Assembly: GCA_905480645.1 (NCBI GenBank)
Contig: CAJQRC010000039.1
Location: 1 to 64,000, forward strand
Origin: an uncultured Tateyamaria sp.
GTDB taxonomy: Bacteria > Pseudomonadota > Alphaproteobacteria > Rhodobacterales > Rhodobacteraceae
Length of the DNA stretch: 64,000 nucleotides
Direction: 5' to 3'
Position numbers and translations under genes: made by a program
Shown here: piece by piece, positions 1-9,537 of the stretch
How the letters are laid out: every line of letters starts with the position of its first letter
Position numbering within the stretch: the stretch's first letter is position 1
The notes under the pieces: model-generated
Seen by the model: the letters and a program-made list of their open reading frames with translations, nothing else
Database searches by the model: none
What the model was told of the DNA's origin: nothing

Positions 1-275
1 CCCTCAATCACTGGTGTCACTAGCCAACCTGAACGTCTGAGATCGATATAGCGTTGTTGTTTTATAGTATTACCTATTTGCGGAACTAACTGCTCGAACT
101 GCCCGTGGCCCAACATTGAAGCCGCTGCTGCATAGCTAGCGCGTGCTTCAGTGTTGATTGCCTGTACACCTGACCAAAGGCCTGTGGCCAAGGCCAGGCC
201 AGTTATGTAAGCAACTAACTGAATTGGATTATATCGCCAGTGTGAGAGTAGGCACGACAAACAAGCTAGAGACAT
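1..275 (-). CDS. FtsX-type ABC transporter permease, N-terminal part (cut by window edge)
   Basis: The reading frame opens with ATG at 273-275 and runs without a stop to position 1, so only about 91 residues are visible. The start overlaps the 3' end of the ABC ATPase gene by 10 bases, which implies translational coupling. After a short polar start there is one hydrophobic segment (about residues 18-32, including LVAYITGLALATGLW). It is followed by SGVQAINTEARASYAAAASML, a sequence typical of the first transmembrane helix and early periplasmic part of FtsX/MacB-like permeases. By family knowledge it would form the membrane part of an exporter or lipoprotein-release type ABC system with the ATPase next door. 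The substrate cannot be read from this fragment. Confidence 0.75.
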   Translation of the reverse strand, partial: MSLACLSCLLSHWRYNPIQLVAYITGLALATGLWSGVQAINTEARASYAAAASMLGHGQFEQLVPQIGNTIKQQRYIDLRRSGWLVTPVIE

Positions 276-928
276 ACCAGCCGTCCGTTTTGCAAATGAA
301 TCTTTTGATCCATGCGTGCTGCCACTTTTGATGAATGAGTAACTGTAAGCAAAGAAGCGCCTGAGTGAGAAACTAATTCCAGCATTTGATCAAGGACTTT
401 AATAGCAGTTATCTCGTCTAGGTTTCCAGTCGGTTCATCGGCTAGTAGAAGTCGCGGTTTCATAGCCAGTGCACGCGCGATTGCAACGCGTTGTTGCTGG
501 CCACCTGACAAAGCCTCCGGGTATCTAGTTATCAGGTCTGATAGCCCTAATGCTTGGGTGAGGTGGTTTATGTGTAGATTATCCACTTGCCCGGATAATT
601 TTGCATGAAAGGATATATTTGCGGCGACATTTAGAGAAGGAATCAGGTTATAATGTTGGAAAATTAACGCAATATCGCGACGTCTTAGATCTGCGCGGGC
701 CTTGTCGTTTAGTCCTCCTATATCAGTGCCACAGATTTTAACATGGCCATTGCTCACATCCTCTAACCCAGCCGCGATATGCAGCAAAGTACTTTTCCCG
801 CTGCCAGATTCACCAGTTAAAGCGAGGGTCTCGCCTGCTTTAAGCTTAAAATTGATATCTTTAAGGACAGCAAACTTCCCGCTGTTGTCTTGGAATATTT
901 TGCGAACTGAGACAAATTCGAGAAGCAT
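266..928 (-). CDS. LolD/MacB-type ABC transporter ATPase
   Basis: A complete ABC nucleotide-binding subunit of 220 residues. Walker A is GESGSGKST at residues 39-47, the Q-loop glutamine is at 91 (FQHYNLIPSLNV), the signature LSGGQQQR starts at 140, and Walker B LLLADE is at 160-165, followed by the D-loop GNLDE. The length and the Q-loop context match the MacB/LolD/YbbA group, which powers FtsX-type permeases in lipoprotein release, peptide or lipid export. The downstream gene, overlapping by 10 bases, is just such a permease, so the two should form one complex at the inner membrane. The cargo is not evident; LolD proper would be paired with LolC/E, which I cannot confirm here. Confidence 0.9.
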   Translation of the reverse strand: MLLEFVSVRKIFQDNSGKFAVLKDINFKLKAGETLALTGESGSGKSTLLHIAAGLEDVSNGHVKICGTDIGGLNDKARADLRRRDIALIFQHYNLIPSLNVAANISFHAKLSGQVDNLHINHLTQALGLSDLITRYPEALSGGQQQRVAIARALAMKPRLLLADEPTGNLDEITAIKVLDQMLELVSHSGASLLTVTHSSKVAARMDQKIHLQNGRLVCL

Positions 929-1259
929 AGTTTTTCCTTATTCCAGAACATCTATCATGTGGAGGAAGGTTTGACAGGATTTGAGAAGAAAAAAGTGATT
1001 GTGTCGCGCTTTCAAACGGTTTTATGGATATTTCTCTTAAATTAAGCTGGATAAATTACAAATTTAAGTCTGACAGTTTTTTTACCTAAACCCTATTAAA
1101 TATGACTATAGGCCAATTTTTATATCCATGTTATCTTTGAAATTGCTGTGTGACTCGAGACAGCTAATTTGGTTAAATCTTTGCCAGGTCATATGCTTTT
1201 GTCGACTTTTGTGCTTGCCATGAACAGGATATGCTGTAAGCGAGCTATACAATTTTTTG
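929..1259. other. Intergenic region between the divergent ABC operon and desaturase gene
   Basis: About 330 bases with no convincing coding frame. It is AT-rich and must hold the promoters of both divergent units. I see no clear long palindrome or known RNA motif in it. Confidence 0.5.
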
Positions 1260-2312
1260 ATGAAGCAGATTATGGCAATAATTCCAGATCACCAAGTACC
1301 GATTTCTGCTCGTGAATGGGTTAAAATATTAGCTCACTATCGTGAGCCAAACATTATACGAAGTAGCTTCGAGTTGGGAGTGAGCTTTGTTCCATTCATA
1401 TTGCTGTGGATCTTGGCCTGCTGGACCGTTCAGTTCAGTTATGCTTTGGCTTTTCTGTTTTCAGCGTTAAATAGTGGATTTTTGTTGCGATTATTTTGCA
1501 TCCAACATGATTGTGGTCACGGTTCATTCTTCAGTAACCGCTATCTCAGTGATTGGGTCGGGCGAATTTTGGGAGTAATTACTTTAACTCCTTATGATGT
1601 ATGGCGGCGTACTCATTCGATACATCATAGCCATACTGGTGATCTTGATCATCGTGGTATCGGTGATATCATGACACTCACAACTGCAGAGTATCGTCAT
1701 CGAAATGCTTTTAAACAGTTGCTTTACCGTATTTATAGACATCCACTGGTGATGTTTGGGTTAGGGCCAGGCTACCAGTTTTTTTTAGAGAACAGAATTC
1801 CTTATAGCCTGATGCGCAAAGGAAAAAAATACTGGGTCAGTGCAATGGGAACTAATATAGCCATCCTTACTGCGCTTACAGCCATCGTTTATTTTGGTGG
1901 GCTGGAAGCCTTATTATTGGTGTTTTTCCCTACTACTATTATAGCAGCATCTATTGGTACATGGTTATTTTATATTCAACATCAATTTGAAGTTACGCAT
2001 TGGGAAAATAAAGAAAATTGGAAAATTCACGAGGCTGCTCTGCATGGTAGTTCGCATTTTGACCTGCCACCAGTGCTAGCGTGGTTCACGGCTAGTATAG
2101 GCATTCACCATGTTCATCACCTGTATAGTCGCATTCCATTCTATAGGTTGTGTCAGGTTCTGAAAGACCACGAAGAATTAGTAGACTGTAATCGAATGAC
2201 ATTGGTTGAAAGCTTTAAATGTGCTAAACTGAGTCTGTGGGATGAAGAAAGTCGTACATTAGTATCTTTCTCTGAAGCGCGAGGTATGGCTAATAGGTTG
2301 GTAGGTATCTGA
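1260..2312 (+). CDS. Membrane fatty acid desaturase
   Basis: A di-iron integral membrane desaturase of about 350 residues that introduces a double bond into acyl chains of membrane lipids. All three histidine boxes are visible (numbering from a TTG three bases upstream): HDCGH at 84-88, HSIHH at 120-124 and HHVHH at 284-288, with an extra QHQF at 241-244. Hydrophobic stretches near 43-82, 104-112, 198-212 and 217-240 fit four membrane passes. The pattern resembles the delta-12/omega-type bacterial desaturases, but position specificity cannot be read from motifs. I chose ATG 1260 over the TTG at 1257; ATG 1272 is also possible, since no strong ribosome binding site separates them. It stands alone, diverging from the ABC operon and convergent with carB. 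Confidence 0.9.
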   Translation: MKQIMAIIPDHQVPISAREWVKILAHYREPNIIRSSFELGVSFVPFILLWILACWTVQFSYALAFLFSALNSGFLLRLFCIQHDCGHGSFFSNRYLSDWVGRILGVITLTPYDVWRRTHSIHHSHTGDLDHRGIGDIMTLTTAEYRHRNAFKQLLYRIYRHPLVMFGLGPGYQFFLENRIPYSLMRKGKKYWVSAMGTNIAILTALTAIVYFGGLEALLLVFFPTTIIAASIGTWLFYIQHQFEVTHWENKENWKIHEAALHGSSHFDLPPVLAWFTASIGIHHVHHLYSRIPFYRLCQVLKDHEELVDCNRMTLVESFKCAKLSLWDEESRTLVSFSEARGMANRLVGI

Positions 2313-2476
2313 TATACTAGATAGTTTTCTCACAGCCTTGCTGTAAATTCTTAAGCTACAATGAGAATGATAAAAAACGACTTAGGCTTTAAGTGCGTGT
2401 TTCAATTAGCTGTTAAAAAGTTATGCCAGAGAATTAAATTTCTTTAATATCGCACCAATACTTCCCAAATCGCCAG

Positions 2477-5400
2477 TTAGCCTTGCAATGCTTTGACACC
2501 GATATCACCTTGTGCCTGTTCGTGGATTGCAAGGACAGCGGCGTGCGCGCCGGCTGCGGTCGTGAAGTATGGAATGCGATCATACAGAGCAATGGAGCGA
2601 ATAGACTTTGAGTCGTCAACTGCTTGTGCTCCCTCTGTAGTATTAATCACTAGCTGTACACCTCCATCTTTCATAATATCAGTCACGTCTGGACGTCCTT
2701 CATAAACTTTATTAACAACGCTGCAGGCAACGTTGTTGGCAATAAGCCATTTGGCAGTACCACGCGTTGCAATGATAGAAAATCCTAATATAATTAGAAT
2801 ATCGGTAGCATCCAGCATCTGCGATGTTTTGTCGAAATCTTTTATAGAAATAAAAGCACAGCCAGAACCTGGCAAAACCATACCAGCACCCATTTGTGCT
2901 TTGAGGAAGGCGCGAGCAAACGTGCGATCCCAGCCCATAACTTCACCGGTAGACCTCATCTCTGGACCAAGAATTGTATCAACGCCTGGAAAGCGGGCGA
3001 ATGGCAGAACAGCTTCTTTGACTGAAAACCACGGCATATTTGGGTTTGCCAATGTCATTGGATCAGCCAAGGGTAGGGTGCTATTATAGCTTGCATCAGG
3101 ATCATAAGCGCTGCGTAGTGGAAAATTTGACAGTGGTTCACCCGCCATAATGCGGGCTGCAATTGAAGCGATAGCACTATCTGTTGATTTTGCTACAAAC
3201 GGCACTGTGCGGGAAGCACGTGGGTTAACCTCTATCAAAAAGATTTTTCTGCCCTGTACAGCGAACTGAATATTCATCAAACCGACAACGTTCAATTTAA
3301 GCGCTAGTGCACGGGTCTGTCTTTCTACATCTGCAATTATTTCTCGACTTAGTGAATAAGGCGGTAAAGAACAGGCACTGTCGCCAGAGTGTACTCCCGC
3401 TTCTTCAATATGTTGCATGATTCCGGCGACATGCACATCGGTCCCATCGCAAAGTGCATCGACATCTAATTCAACAGCCCCTGCAAGATAACTATCGAGA
3501 AGCACGGGGCTGTCACCAGAAACAATAACTGCCTCTGAGATGTAGCGCTTTAGTTGGGCCTCATCGCGGACAATTTCCATTGCGCGCCCTCCAAGGACAT
3601 AAGAAGGGCGAATTACAAGTGGAAATCCAATCTTTTGCGAAATTTCATGCGCTTCTGAATCTGAAGATGCAATTCCGTTTTTAGGTTGTTTCAGGCCTAA
3701 ATCTTCAACAAGTTTTTGAAACCGTTCTCTATCTTCGGCAAGGTCAATGGCATCGGGTGTCGTTCCAAGAATGGGAATACCTACACTCTGAAGACCTTCA
3801 GCAATCTTAAGTGGAGTTTGTCCACCAAATTGGACAATCACACCGTGCAGTGTACCGTTCTCTTGTTCAACTCGTAAAATTTCCATGACATGTTCGAATG
3901 TCAGAGGTTCAAAATAGAGGCGATCTGACGTATCATAATCTGTACTTACTGTTTCTGGATTACAATTAATCATTATGGTTTCAAAACCGGCTTCAGTCAG
4001 AGCATAGCAAGCATGACAGCAGCAGTAGTCGAACTCGATTCCCTGACCAATCCTGTTAGGACCACCACCCAGAATAACTATCTTCTTTCGATTGCTTGGG
4101 CGTGCTTCGCATTCGACATCTCCAAAGACAGGATTTTCATATGTAGAGTACATGTATGGGGTCTGCGCTTCAAATTCAGCTGCACAAGTGTCGATCCGTT
4201 TAAAAACGGCTGTTATACCATAATTTTCGCGTTCTTTTCGGATGTCTAATTCGGATTTTTTTGTTAAAGTTGCAAGGCGTGCATCTGAAAATCCCATCAT
4301 TTTAAGTGCCCGCAAGCCTTCTTTATTATTTGGAATGCCATTTTTATGCAGTTTTTGTTCGCATTCTATTATCTCCCGAATGCGTGCCAAAAACCATGGG
4401 TCAAACATCGTAACGTTGTGGATTTCATCATCTGATAGACCATGACGCATGGCTTGGGCTATCAAGCGTAAGCGATCTGGTGTCTGAATAGAAATCGCTT
4501 TAATCACAGCTGCTTTTTCGGGAGATCCTACGATCTCGATTTCATCAAGACCAGTCAAACCGGTTTCCAAAGAAACAAGTGCTTTTTGCAAAGATTCGTG
4601 AAATGTTCGTCCAATAGCCATCGCTTCGCCGACAGACTTCATTGCTGTAGTCAATGTGGCTTCCGCACCTGCGAACTTTTCAAAAGCGAAACGAGGAATT
4701 TTGGTAACGACATAGTCAATGGTGGGTTCAAAGCTCGCCGGAGTTACTCTAGTGATGTCATTGTCTAGTTCATCAAGCGTATATCCAACTGCTAACTTGG
4801 CGGCAATTTTTGCAATTGGAAACCCTGTTGCCTTGGAAGCCAGAGCCGATGATCTTGAGACGCGTGGGTTCATCTCAATTACAACCATTCTTCCGTCTGC
4901 GGGGTTAATTGCCCACTGAACATTGGATCCACCTGTTTCAACACCAATCTCGCGCAGTACAGCAATAGATTGATTTCGCATGATTTGGTATTCTTTGTCC
5001 GTTAAAGTTAATGCGGGAGCAACGGTGATACTGTCACCTGTATGAACGCCCATTGGATCAATATTTTCGATTGCACATACTATAATGGCATTGTCAGCGG
5101 TATCGCGTACAACCTCCATTTCAAATTCTTTCCAACCTAGAAGAGACTCATCTATGAGTATTTGACCCATGGGAGATGCGTCCATACCAGAACGGCAGAT
5201 AGCCATAAAATCATCACGGTTATAGGCCACACCGCCCCCTGTTCCCCCTAGCGTAAAAGCAGGACGTATGATTGCGGGTAAACCAATATCTTCAATAGTT
5301 TTCAGTGCAGTGGCAACTCCGGTGTTCAGGTCTTTATTGCCTTTTGTGTCGATGGGGCAGGTCACAATCGTCGCCCTAGGGTTTTCGATGCCTAGACGAT

Positions 5401-5809
5401 CCATTGCCTCACGAAATAGCTTGCGGTCTTCCGCCATCTCGATTGCTTCCCGTTTGGCACCAATCATCTCGACGTTGTATTTGTTTAATACACCCATTTC
5501 TTCAAGCTGTAGCGATATGTTAAGCCCAGTTTGACCACCCATTGTTGGCAACAATGCGTCTGGACGCTCTTTTTCTATGATCTTGGTGACAGTTTCGGGA
5601 GTTATTGGTTCAATATAGGTTGCATCCGCGAGACCAGGATCGGTCATAATTGTGGCTGGATTGGAATTAACTAAAATTACCCGGTACCCTTCCTCTCGTA
5701 GCGCTTTGCAGGCTTGAGCGCCAGAATAGTCAAATTCGCATCCTTGGCCGATAACAATGGGGCCCGCGCCGATAATCATGATCGACTGGATATCGGTACG
5801 CTTTGGCAT
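2477..5809 (-). CDS. carB: Carbamoyl-phosphate synthase large subunit
   Basis: The large subunit of 1110 residues makes carbamoyl phosphate from ammonia (delivered by CarA from glutamine), bicarbonate and two ATP, feeding pyrimidine and arginine synthesis. The two homologous halves are clear: the N-terminal [20 protein letters not shown] and the mid-protein repeat [19 protein letters not shown], each starting an ATP-grasp module. The tail carries the MGS-like allosteric domain. The frame extends seven codons further upstream, but ATG 5809 (MPKRTDIQS) is the family start and has an AAGGGG ribosome binding site six bases before it. carA is not adjacent, so the subunits are encoded at separate loci. 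Other pyrimidine genes in this window are pyrD, upp, deoA and cdd. Confidence 0.97.
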   Translation of the reverse strand: MPKRTDIQSIMIIGAGPIVIGQGCEFDYSGAQACKALREEGYRVILVNSNPATIMTDPGLADATYIEPITPETVTKIIEKERPDALLPTMGGQTGLNISLQLEEMGVLNKYNVEMIGAKREAIEMAEDRKLFREAMDRLGIENPRATIVTCPIDTKGNKDLNTGVATALKTIEDIGLPAIIRPAFTLGGTGGGVAYNRDDFMAICRSGMDASPMGQILIDESLLGWKEFEMEVVRDTADNAIIVCAIENIDPMGVHTGDSITVAPALTLTDKEYQIMRNQSIAVLREIGVETGGSNVQWAINPADGRMVVIEMNPRVSRSSALASKATGFPIAKIAAKLAVGYTLDELDNDITRVTPASFEPTIDYVVTKIPRFAFEKFAGAEATLTTAMKSVGEAMAIGRTFHESLQKALVSLETGLTGLDEIEIVGSPEKAAVIKAISIQTPDRLRLIAQAMRHGLSDDEIHNVTMFDPWFLARIREIIECEQKLHKNGIPNNKEGLRALKMMGFSDARLATLTKKSELDIRKERENYGITAVFKRIDTCAAEFEAQTPYMYSTYENPVFGDVECEARPSNRKKIVILGGGPNRIGQGIEFDYCCCHACYALTEAGFETIMINCNPETVSTDYDTSDRLYFEPLTFEHVMEILRVEQENGTLHGVIVQFGGQTPLKIAEGLQSVGIPILGTTPDAIDLAEDRERFQKLVEDLGLKQPKNGIASSDSEAHEISQKIGFPLVIRPSYVLGGRAMEIVRDEAQLKRYISEAVIVSGDSPVLLDSYLAGAVELDVDALCDGTDVHVAGIMQHIEEAGVHSGDSACSLPPYSLSREIIADVERQTRALALKLNVVGLMNIQFAVQGRKIFLIEVNPRASRTVPFVAKSTDSAIASIAARIMAGEPLSNFPLRSAYDPDASYNSTLPLADPMTLANPNMPWFSVKEAVLPFARFPGVDTILGPEMRSTGEVMGWDRTFARAFLKAQMGAGMVLPGSGCAFISIKDFDKTSQMLDATDILIILGFSIIATRGTAKWLIANNVACSVVNKVYEGRPDVTDIMKDGGVQLVINTTEGAQAVDDSKSIRSIALYDRIPYFTTAAGAHAAVLAIHEQAQGDIGVKALQG

Positions 5810-5961
5810 CGTTGGCCCCTTTATGTGCAAATTGTTCTGCGTTATAGGGATGGCACCAGCAGGTGCAAGAGGTTCGGGCCGGCGCCTTACTTTTATTCAA
5901 TAGATTTTCAGATTGAACATATACCAGTTACTCTTGAATGGGCGACGTAATTCAATCCTGA

Positions 5962-6726
5962 TTAAAATACTGCTGTATCTAGATATGTTCTGACCGTATC
6001 TGCAAATTCGCGGGGTTTTTCTGCATGTAACCAGTGTCCTGCTTGTTTAATTTTAGCAAATTTAGCCTTTGTAAATAGACTTTGGATTATTGATCGATTT
6101 TTTGTTAAAACATAGTTAGACAGATCGCCTGTTAAAAACAAAGTTGGTCCAAGGTGGACTGTATCTATTTCAGGAAAACTCATTATGGCTGGCATATTTT
6201 GCTCTATTGAGTCTAAATTTAAACGCCACTTTTTTGTTTTGATATCCAACGATTGTGTCAAGAAACTACATAAGTTGGCATCGACACCAAGTTTTTCTAG
6301 TTGAGTGTTTGCATCTGATTTTCTCACAACGCAGCTTAAATCAACAGCTTTCATTGCTTTGATTATATGCAGTTGAGTATGGTTGTAAGAAACTGGTGCG
6401 ATATCGCCAATTACTAGCCGACGTAATGTGTTTGGATGATTGAGTGCCAATAGCATCGCTGCTTTGCCGCCCATTGAATGTCCAAGCACGTCCATGGGCG
6501 CGCCAAAATGATTTATTACATTAGCGAGATCCTGAGCCATGTGGCTGTATTCATGATTTTTAGACCAAAAGCTTTGGCCATGGTTACGCATATCAACTGT
6601 TATGACGTGGCGGGTATCTGATAGGTGTTTCGCAATTGTCACCCAGTTGCGCTGTGAGCCATACAGGCCATGCGCTATTATAAGAGAAGATCCACGGTTC
6701 GTTCCGTATTCAGAGTATGCAAGCAT
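5962..6726 (-). CDS. Alpha/beta hydrolase, YbfF/ABHD11-like esterase
   Basis: A 254-residue alpha/beta hydrolase with the nucleophile elbow GHSMGG (Ser84). The oxyanion region LIIAHGLYGSQRNW is at about 15-28, and a C-terminal catalytic histidine sits in AGHWLHAEKP. The sequence around the first strands (HGLYGS, VDMRNHG) is that of the small esterase group with E. coli YbfF and mitochondrial ABHD11, which cleave short acyl or acyl-CoA esters in vitro. The cellular substrate is unknown. The gene lies 150 bases downstream of carB's start on the same strand and is probably transcribed separately. It diverges from the small membrane-protein gene that follows. Confidence 0.85.
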   Translation of the reverse strand: MLAYSEYGTNRGSSLIIAHGLYGSQRNWVTIAKHLSDTRHVITVDMRNHGQSFWSKNHEYSHMAQDLANVINHFGAPMDVLGHSMGGKAAMLLALNHPNTLRRLVIGDIAPVSYNHTQLHIIKAMKAVDLSCVVRKSDANTQLEKLGVDANLCSFLTQSLDIKTKKWRLNLDSIEQNMPAIMSFPEIDTVHLGPTLFLTGDLSNYVLTKNRSIIQSLFTKAKFAKIKQAGHWLHAEKPREFADTVRTYLDTAVF

Positions 6727-6802
6727 ATTTGAAATTTAACTGGCTTTTTTTAAAGCTGCCAGAGGGATTGAGGCAGTATATCTTAAGATATAGAGTTCTA
6801 TT

Positions 6803-7177
6803 ATGGACACTAGACAATCTATCGAAATTCGCTCGGAGCGAATAAAAAAAGGCATGAATAAGGCCTTTGGTTGTAAGGCTGAAACATTGGAAAAAGCATT
6901 GCGTACAGTTGGGCGTCGTTTACCTAAACGGGTGCGAAAAAAAGTCAGCCTTGTTACTACCGCGGAAGGCATGGGTGGACACCCAAAATTGATACAGCGA
7001 ATAGATGGAGTAGCATTAGCAGTTGCTGAAAAGGAAATCATGACTTTCTTAAAGGGCATTAATCGTTTTGATGCGCGCAAGAGGTATTTGATTTCTACAG
7101 CTGGTATGATTGTGCTTAACATATTTTTCGTTGGTTGCTGTTATATTATTTGGGCTATTTTAACTGAAAAATTGTGA
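6803..7177 (+). CDS. Conserved hypothetical protein with C-terminal membrane helix
   Basis: A 124-residue basic protein that I do not recognise as a characterised family. The first 90 residues are soluble and rich in Lys/Arg (RRLPKRVRKK near 38-47). The last 25 form one strongly hydrophobic helix (about 98-119, MIVLNIFFVGCCYIIWAIL), so it is probably tail-anchored in the inner membrane. The opposite strand is open over nearly the same span, but its translation is low-complexity and has no usable start. The forward frame, with its clean membrane helix, is the better gene. It is convergent with glyA. Confidence 0.6.
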   Translation: MDTRQSIEIRSERIKKGMNKAFGCKAETLEKALRTVGRRLPKRVRKKVSLVTTAEGMGGHPKLIQRIDGVALAVAEKEIMTFLKGINRFDARKRYLISTAGMIVLNIFFVGCCYIIWAILTEKL

Positions 7178-7229
7178 TCTACTTTCATTGCGAGCCACTC
7201 TCATAAAACAGATTGATAAACATTTCCAA

Positions 7230-7245
7230 AAAGAGAAAACTCTTT
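7230..7245 (-). terminator. Probable glyA terminator hairpin
   Basis: A perfect 6-bp stem AAAGAG/CTCTTT with a four-base loop lies in the convergent gap between the small membrane protein and glyA. Read on the minus strand it is followed by a T-rich run. The stem is AT-rich, so termination may be weak. Confidence 0.4.
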
Positions 7246-7308
7246 CGTTAAAATGTTTTCTACTGGTTATTATAGTGGCTGGTAATCTTGGATGGATATT
7301 ATAAGTAA

Positions 7309-8604
7309 CTAAAAGTTGGAGTAAATTGGGAACCGTTCACAGAGAATTGCAACTTCTGTCTTAACGCGGTCTTCAACTTCAGAATTGCCGTCCTCACCGT
7401 TTATGGCAAGTCCATCGACTACCTGATTAATCCAGTCACCAATTTGACGGAATTCACTTTCTCCAAAGCCTCGTGTTGTTGCCGCTGGTGAGCCAAGACG
7501 AATGCCGGAGGTTATCATTGGTTTTTCATTATCAAATGGAACGCCATTTTTATTACAGGTAATGTGAGCCCTGCCCAACGCTTTTTCAGTAGAATTACCT
7601 TTGACACCTTTTGGACGGAGATCTACTAGCATGACATGGGTATCTGTGCCATGTGTGACTGTCTCTAGACCACCTTGGTGCAATTGATCTGCTAACGCTT
7701 GAGCATTCTTGATCACTTGCTTCTGATAGGTTTTGAAGGATGGATCTAGTGCCTCACCAAAGGCGACTGCCTTAGCAGCAATTACATGCATTAAGGGCCC
7801 GCCTTGGATACCAGGAAAAATAGCTGAGTTAAACTTTTTAGCCAGTGTTTCGTTATTAGTGAGGATTAAGCCACCACGTGGTCCACGAAGCGTTTTGTGC
7901 GTTGTAGTGGTGGCCGCATGCACATGAGGTAAGGGATTGGGGTATTCGCCCGCTGCAATCAAACCGGCGAAGTGAGCAACGTCTGCGAGTACAAATGCTC
8001 CTACTTCGTCGGCAATATCTCGGATACGTGCAAAGTCTATAACACGTGGAATTGCAGAGCCCCCAGCGATAATCATTGCAGGTTTGTGCTCTCGAGCCAG
8101 TTTTTCTATTTGGTCGTAATCTATGTCAAGAGTATCTCGACGTACTCCATATTGCACGGCGTTAAACCATTTGCCAGATTGGTTTGGACTGGCACCATGC
8201 GTCAAATGCCCTCCTGCATCCAGTGACATGCCAAGGATTGTGTCGCCGGGCTGCAGCAGTGCTTGGAATACGCCTTGATTGGCTTGAGAACCCGAATTCG
8301 GCTGAACATTGGCGAATGAACAGTTGAACAGCTTCTTAGCGCGCTCTATGGCTAAATTTTCGGCAAGATCAACAAATTGACATCCGCCGTAATAGCGTCG
8401 CCCAGGATAACCCTCCGCATATTTATTTGTCATCACTGACCCTTGAGCCTCTAACACAGCCCGTGAAACAATGTTTTCAGATGCAATAAGTTCAATTTCG
8501 TTGCGTTGGCGTCCAAGCTCACTCTGGACCGATCCAAACAGCTCTGGATCACTTTCTGCGAGAGATTTCGAAAAAAAACTACTATTACGGTGCAGCGCGT
8601 TCAT
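7309..8604 (-). CDS. glyA: Serine hydroxymethyltransferase
   Basis: A PLP enzyme of 431 residues that interconverts serine and glycine while loading tetrahydrofolate with a one-carbon unit. The PLP lysine is Lys237 in [14 protein letters not shown], and the N-terminal SENIVS and [13 protein letters not shown] motifs are intact. The length is normal for the family. A GGGAGA ribosome binding site precedes ATG 8604. It is transcribed away from NAD kinase. A longer antisense-like frame across its 5' end (to 8821) is not a plausible extension. Confidence 0.97.
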   Translation of the reverse strand: MNALHRNSSFFSKSLAESDPELFGSVQSELGRQRNEIELIASENIVSRAVLEAQGSVMTNKYAEGYPGRRYYGGCQFVDLAENLAIERAKKLFNCSFANVQPNSGSQANQGVFQALLQPGDTILGMSLDAGGHLTHGASPNQSGKWFNAVQYGVRRDTLDIDYDQIEKLAREHKPAMIIAGGSAIPRVIDFARIRDIADEVGAFVLADVAHFAGLIAAGEYPNPLPHVHAATTTTHKTLRGPRGGLILTNNETLAKKFNSAIFPGIQGGPLMHVIAAKAVAFGEALDPSFKTYQKQVIKNAQALADQLHQGGLETVTHGTDTHVMLVDLRPKGVKGNSTEKALGRAHITCNKNGVPFDNEKPMITSGIRLGSPAATTRGFGESEFRQIGDWINQVVDGLAINGEDGNSEVEDRVKTEVAILCERFPIYSNF

Positions 8605-8775
8605 GAGAAGTCTCCCTTAAAAAGCTGGAATCACTAAATTTGACCGTTTCGTATCGTACTGTGTATGTTTCGCATAGCTGTAAATCGACTTTTTGACTAT
8701 GAGTCGCAGCAATGGTGGTAAGCGGTAAGGTTATATGCTTCTCTTGGAACGAAAAGGTATTGTTAGGATATAGGA

Positions 8776-9537
8776 ATGGGCCTAAAAATTGCTTTTGCGG
8801 CAAGTAAGGCGGCGGTAGCACAAGCAGCGCAAGCGACGCTGATCGAACGATATGGCAACGTAATATTTAAGGATGCAGATGTTATAGTCGCATTGGGTGG
8901 CGACGGATTTATGCTGCAAACCTTGCATGACACGGAGGTACTCTCCGCCCCCGTCTACGGAATGAATCGGGGTACTATTGGTTTTCTAATGAACGAATAC
9001 AGTGACATAAACTTAGTGGAACGACTTAAGGATGCTGAAGAAGCCGAGGTTAATCCGTTATCCATGACGGCTTGGGATTTAGACAATAAGGTTAATAAAG
9101 CGTTGGCTATTAATGAAGTATCGTTGCTGCGTGCGGGCCCACAAGCTGCCAAGTTGCGGATCAGCGTCGATGGTCGGTTGCGTATGGATGAGTTGGTTTG
9201 TGATGGTGCCTTGGTTTCAACGCCTGCGGGCTCTACCGCATATAACTATTCTGCACATGGGCCTGTTCTGCCGATCGGATCGGACGTGCTAGCATTGACT
9301 GCGGTTGCGGCTTTTCGTCCAAGACGTTGGCGAGGTGCGCTGTTGCCAAAATTAGCTCACGTACGCTTTGACGTTTTGGAGAGCGAAAAGCGGCCAGTAA
9401 TGGCTGAGGCAGATTCTCGGTCTTTTGAAAATATTACCGCAGTGGAAATTAAATCAGATCCAAGTGTGGTACACCGTATATTATTTGACCCGGGACATGG
9501 TCTTGAAGAAAGATTAATTTCGGAGCAGTTCACTTGA
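8776..9537 (+). CDS. nadK: NAD kinase
   Basis: A 253-residue NAD kinase, phosphorylating NAD to NADP. The GGDG motif with its catalytic aspartate is at 41-44 (ALGGDGFMLQ). The AINEVSLLR and CDGALVSTPAGSTAYNYSAHGP segments form the NAD-binding site. It matches the short alphaproteobacterial form. The stop codon overlaps the TTG start of the following iron-sulfur flavoprotein gene, so the two are probably co-translated. Confidence 0.95.
   Translation: MGLKIAFAASKAAVAQAAQATLIERYGNVIFKDADVIVALGGDGFMLQTLHDTEVLSAPVYGMNRGTIGFLMNEYSDINLVERLKDAEEAEVNPLSMTAWDLDNKVNKALAINEVSLLRAGPQAAKLRISVDGRLRMDELVCDGALVSTPAGSTAYNYSAHGPVLPIGSDVLALTAVAAFRPRRWRGALLPKLAHVRFDVLESEKRPVMAEADSRSFENITAVEIKSDPSVVHRILFDPGHGLEERLISEQFT

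Noticed and set aside
6736-7122. A 128-codon open frame on the minus strand opposite the small membrane-protein gene
   Set aside because: Its translation is low-complexity with no domain, and the forward frame over the same bases ends in a clean membrane helix. The forward frame is the better gene.
8585-8821. A minus-strand frame spanning the glyA/nadK gap
   Set aside because: It overlaps both genes and has no recognisable protein features. The gap holds the divergent promoters.
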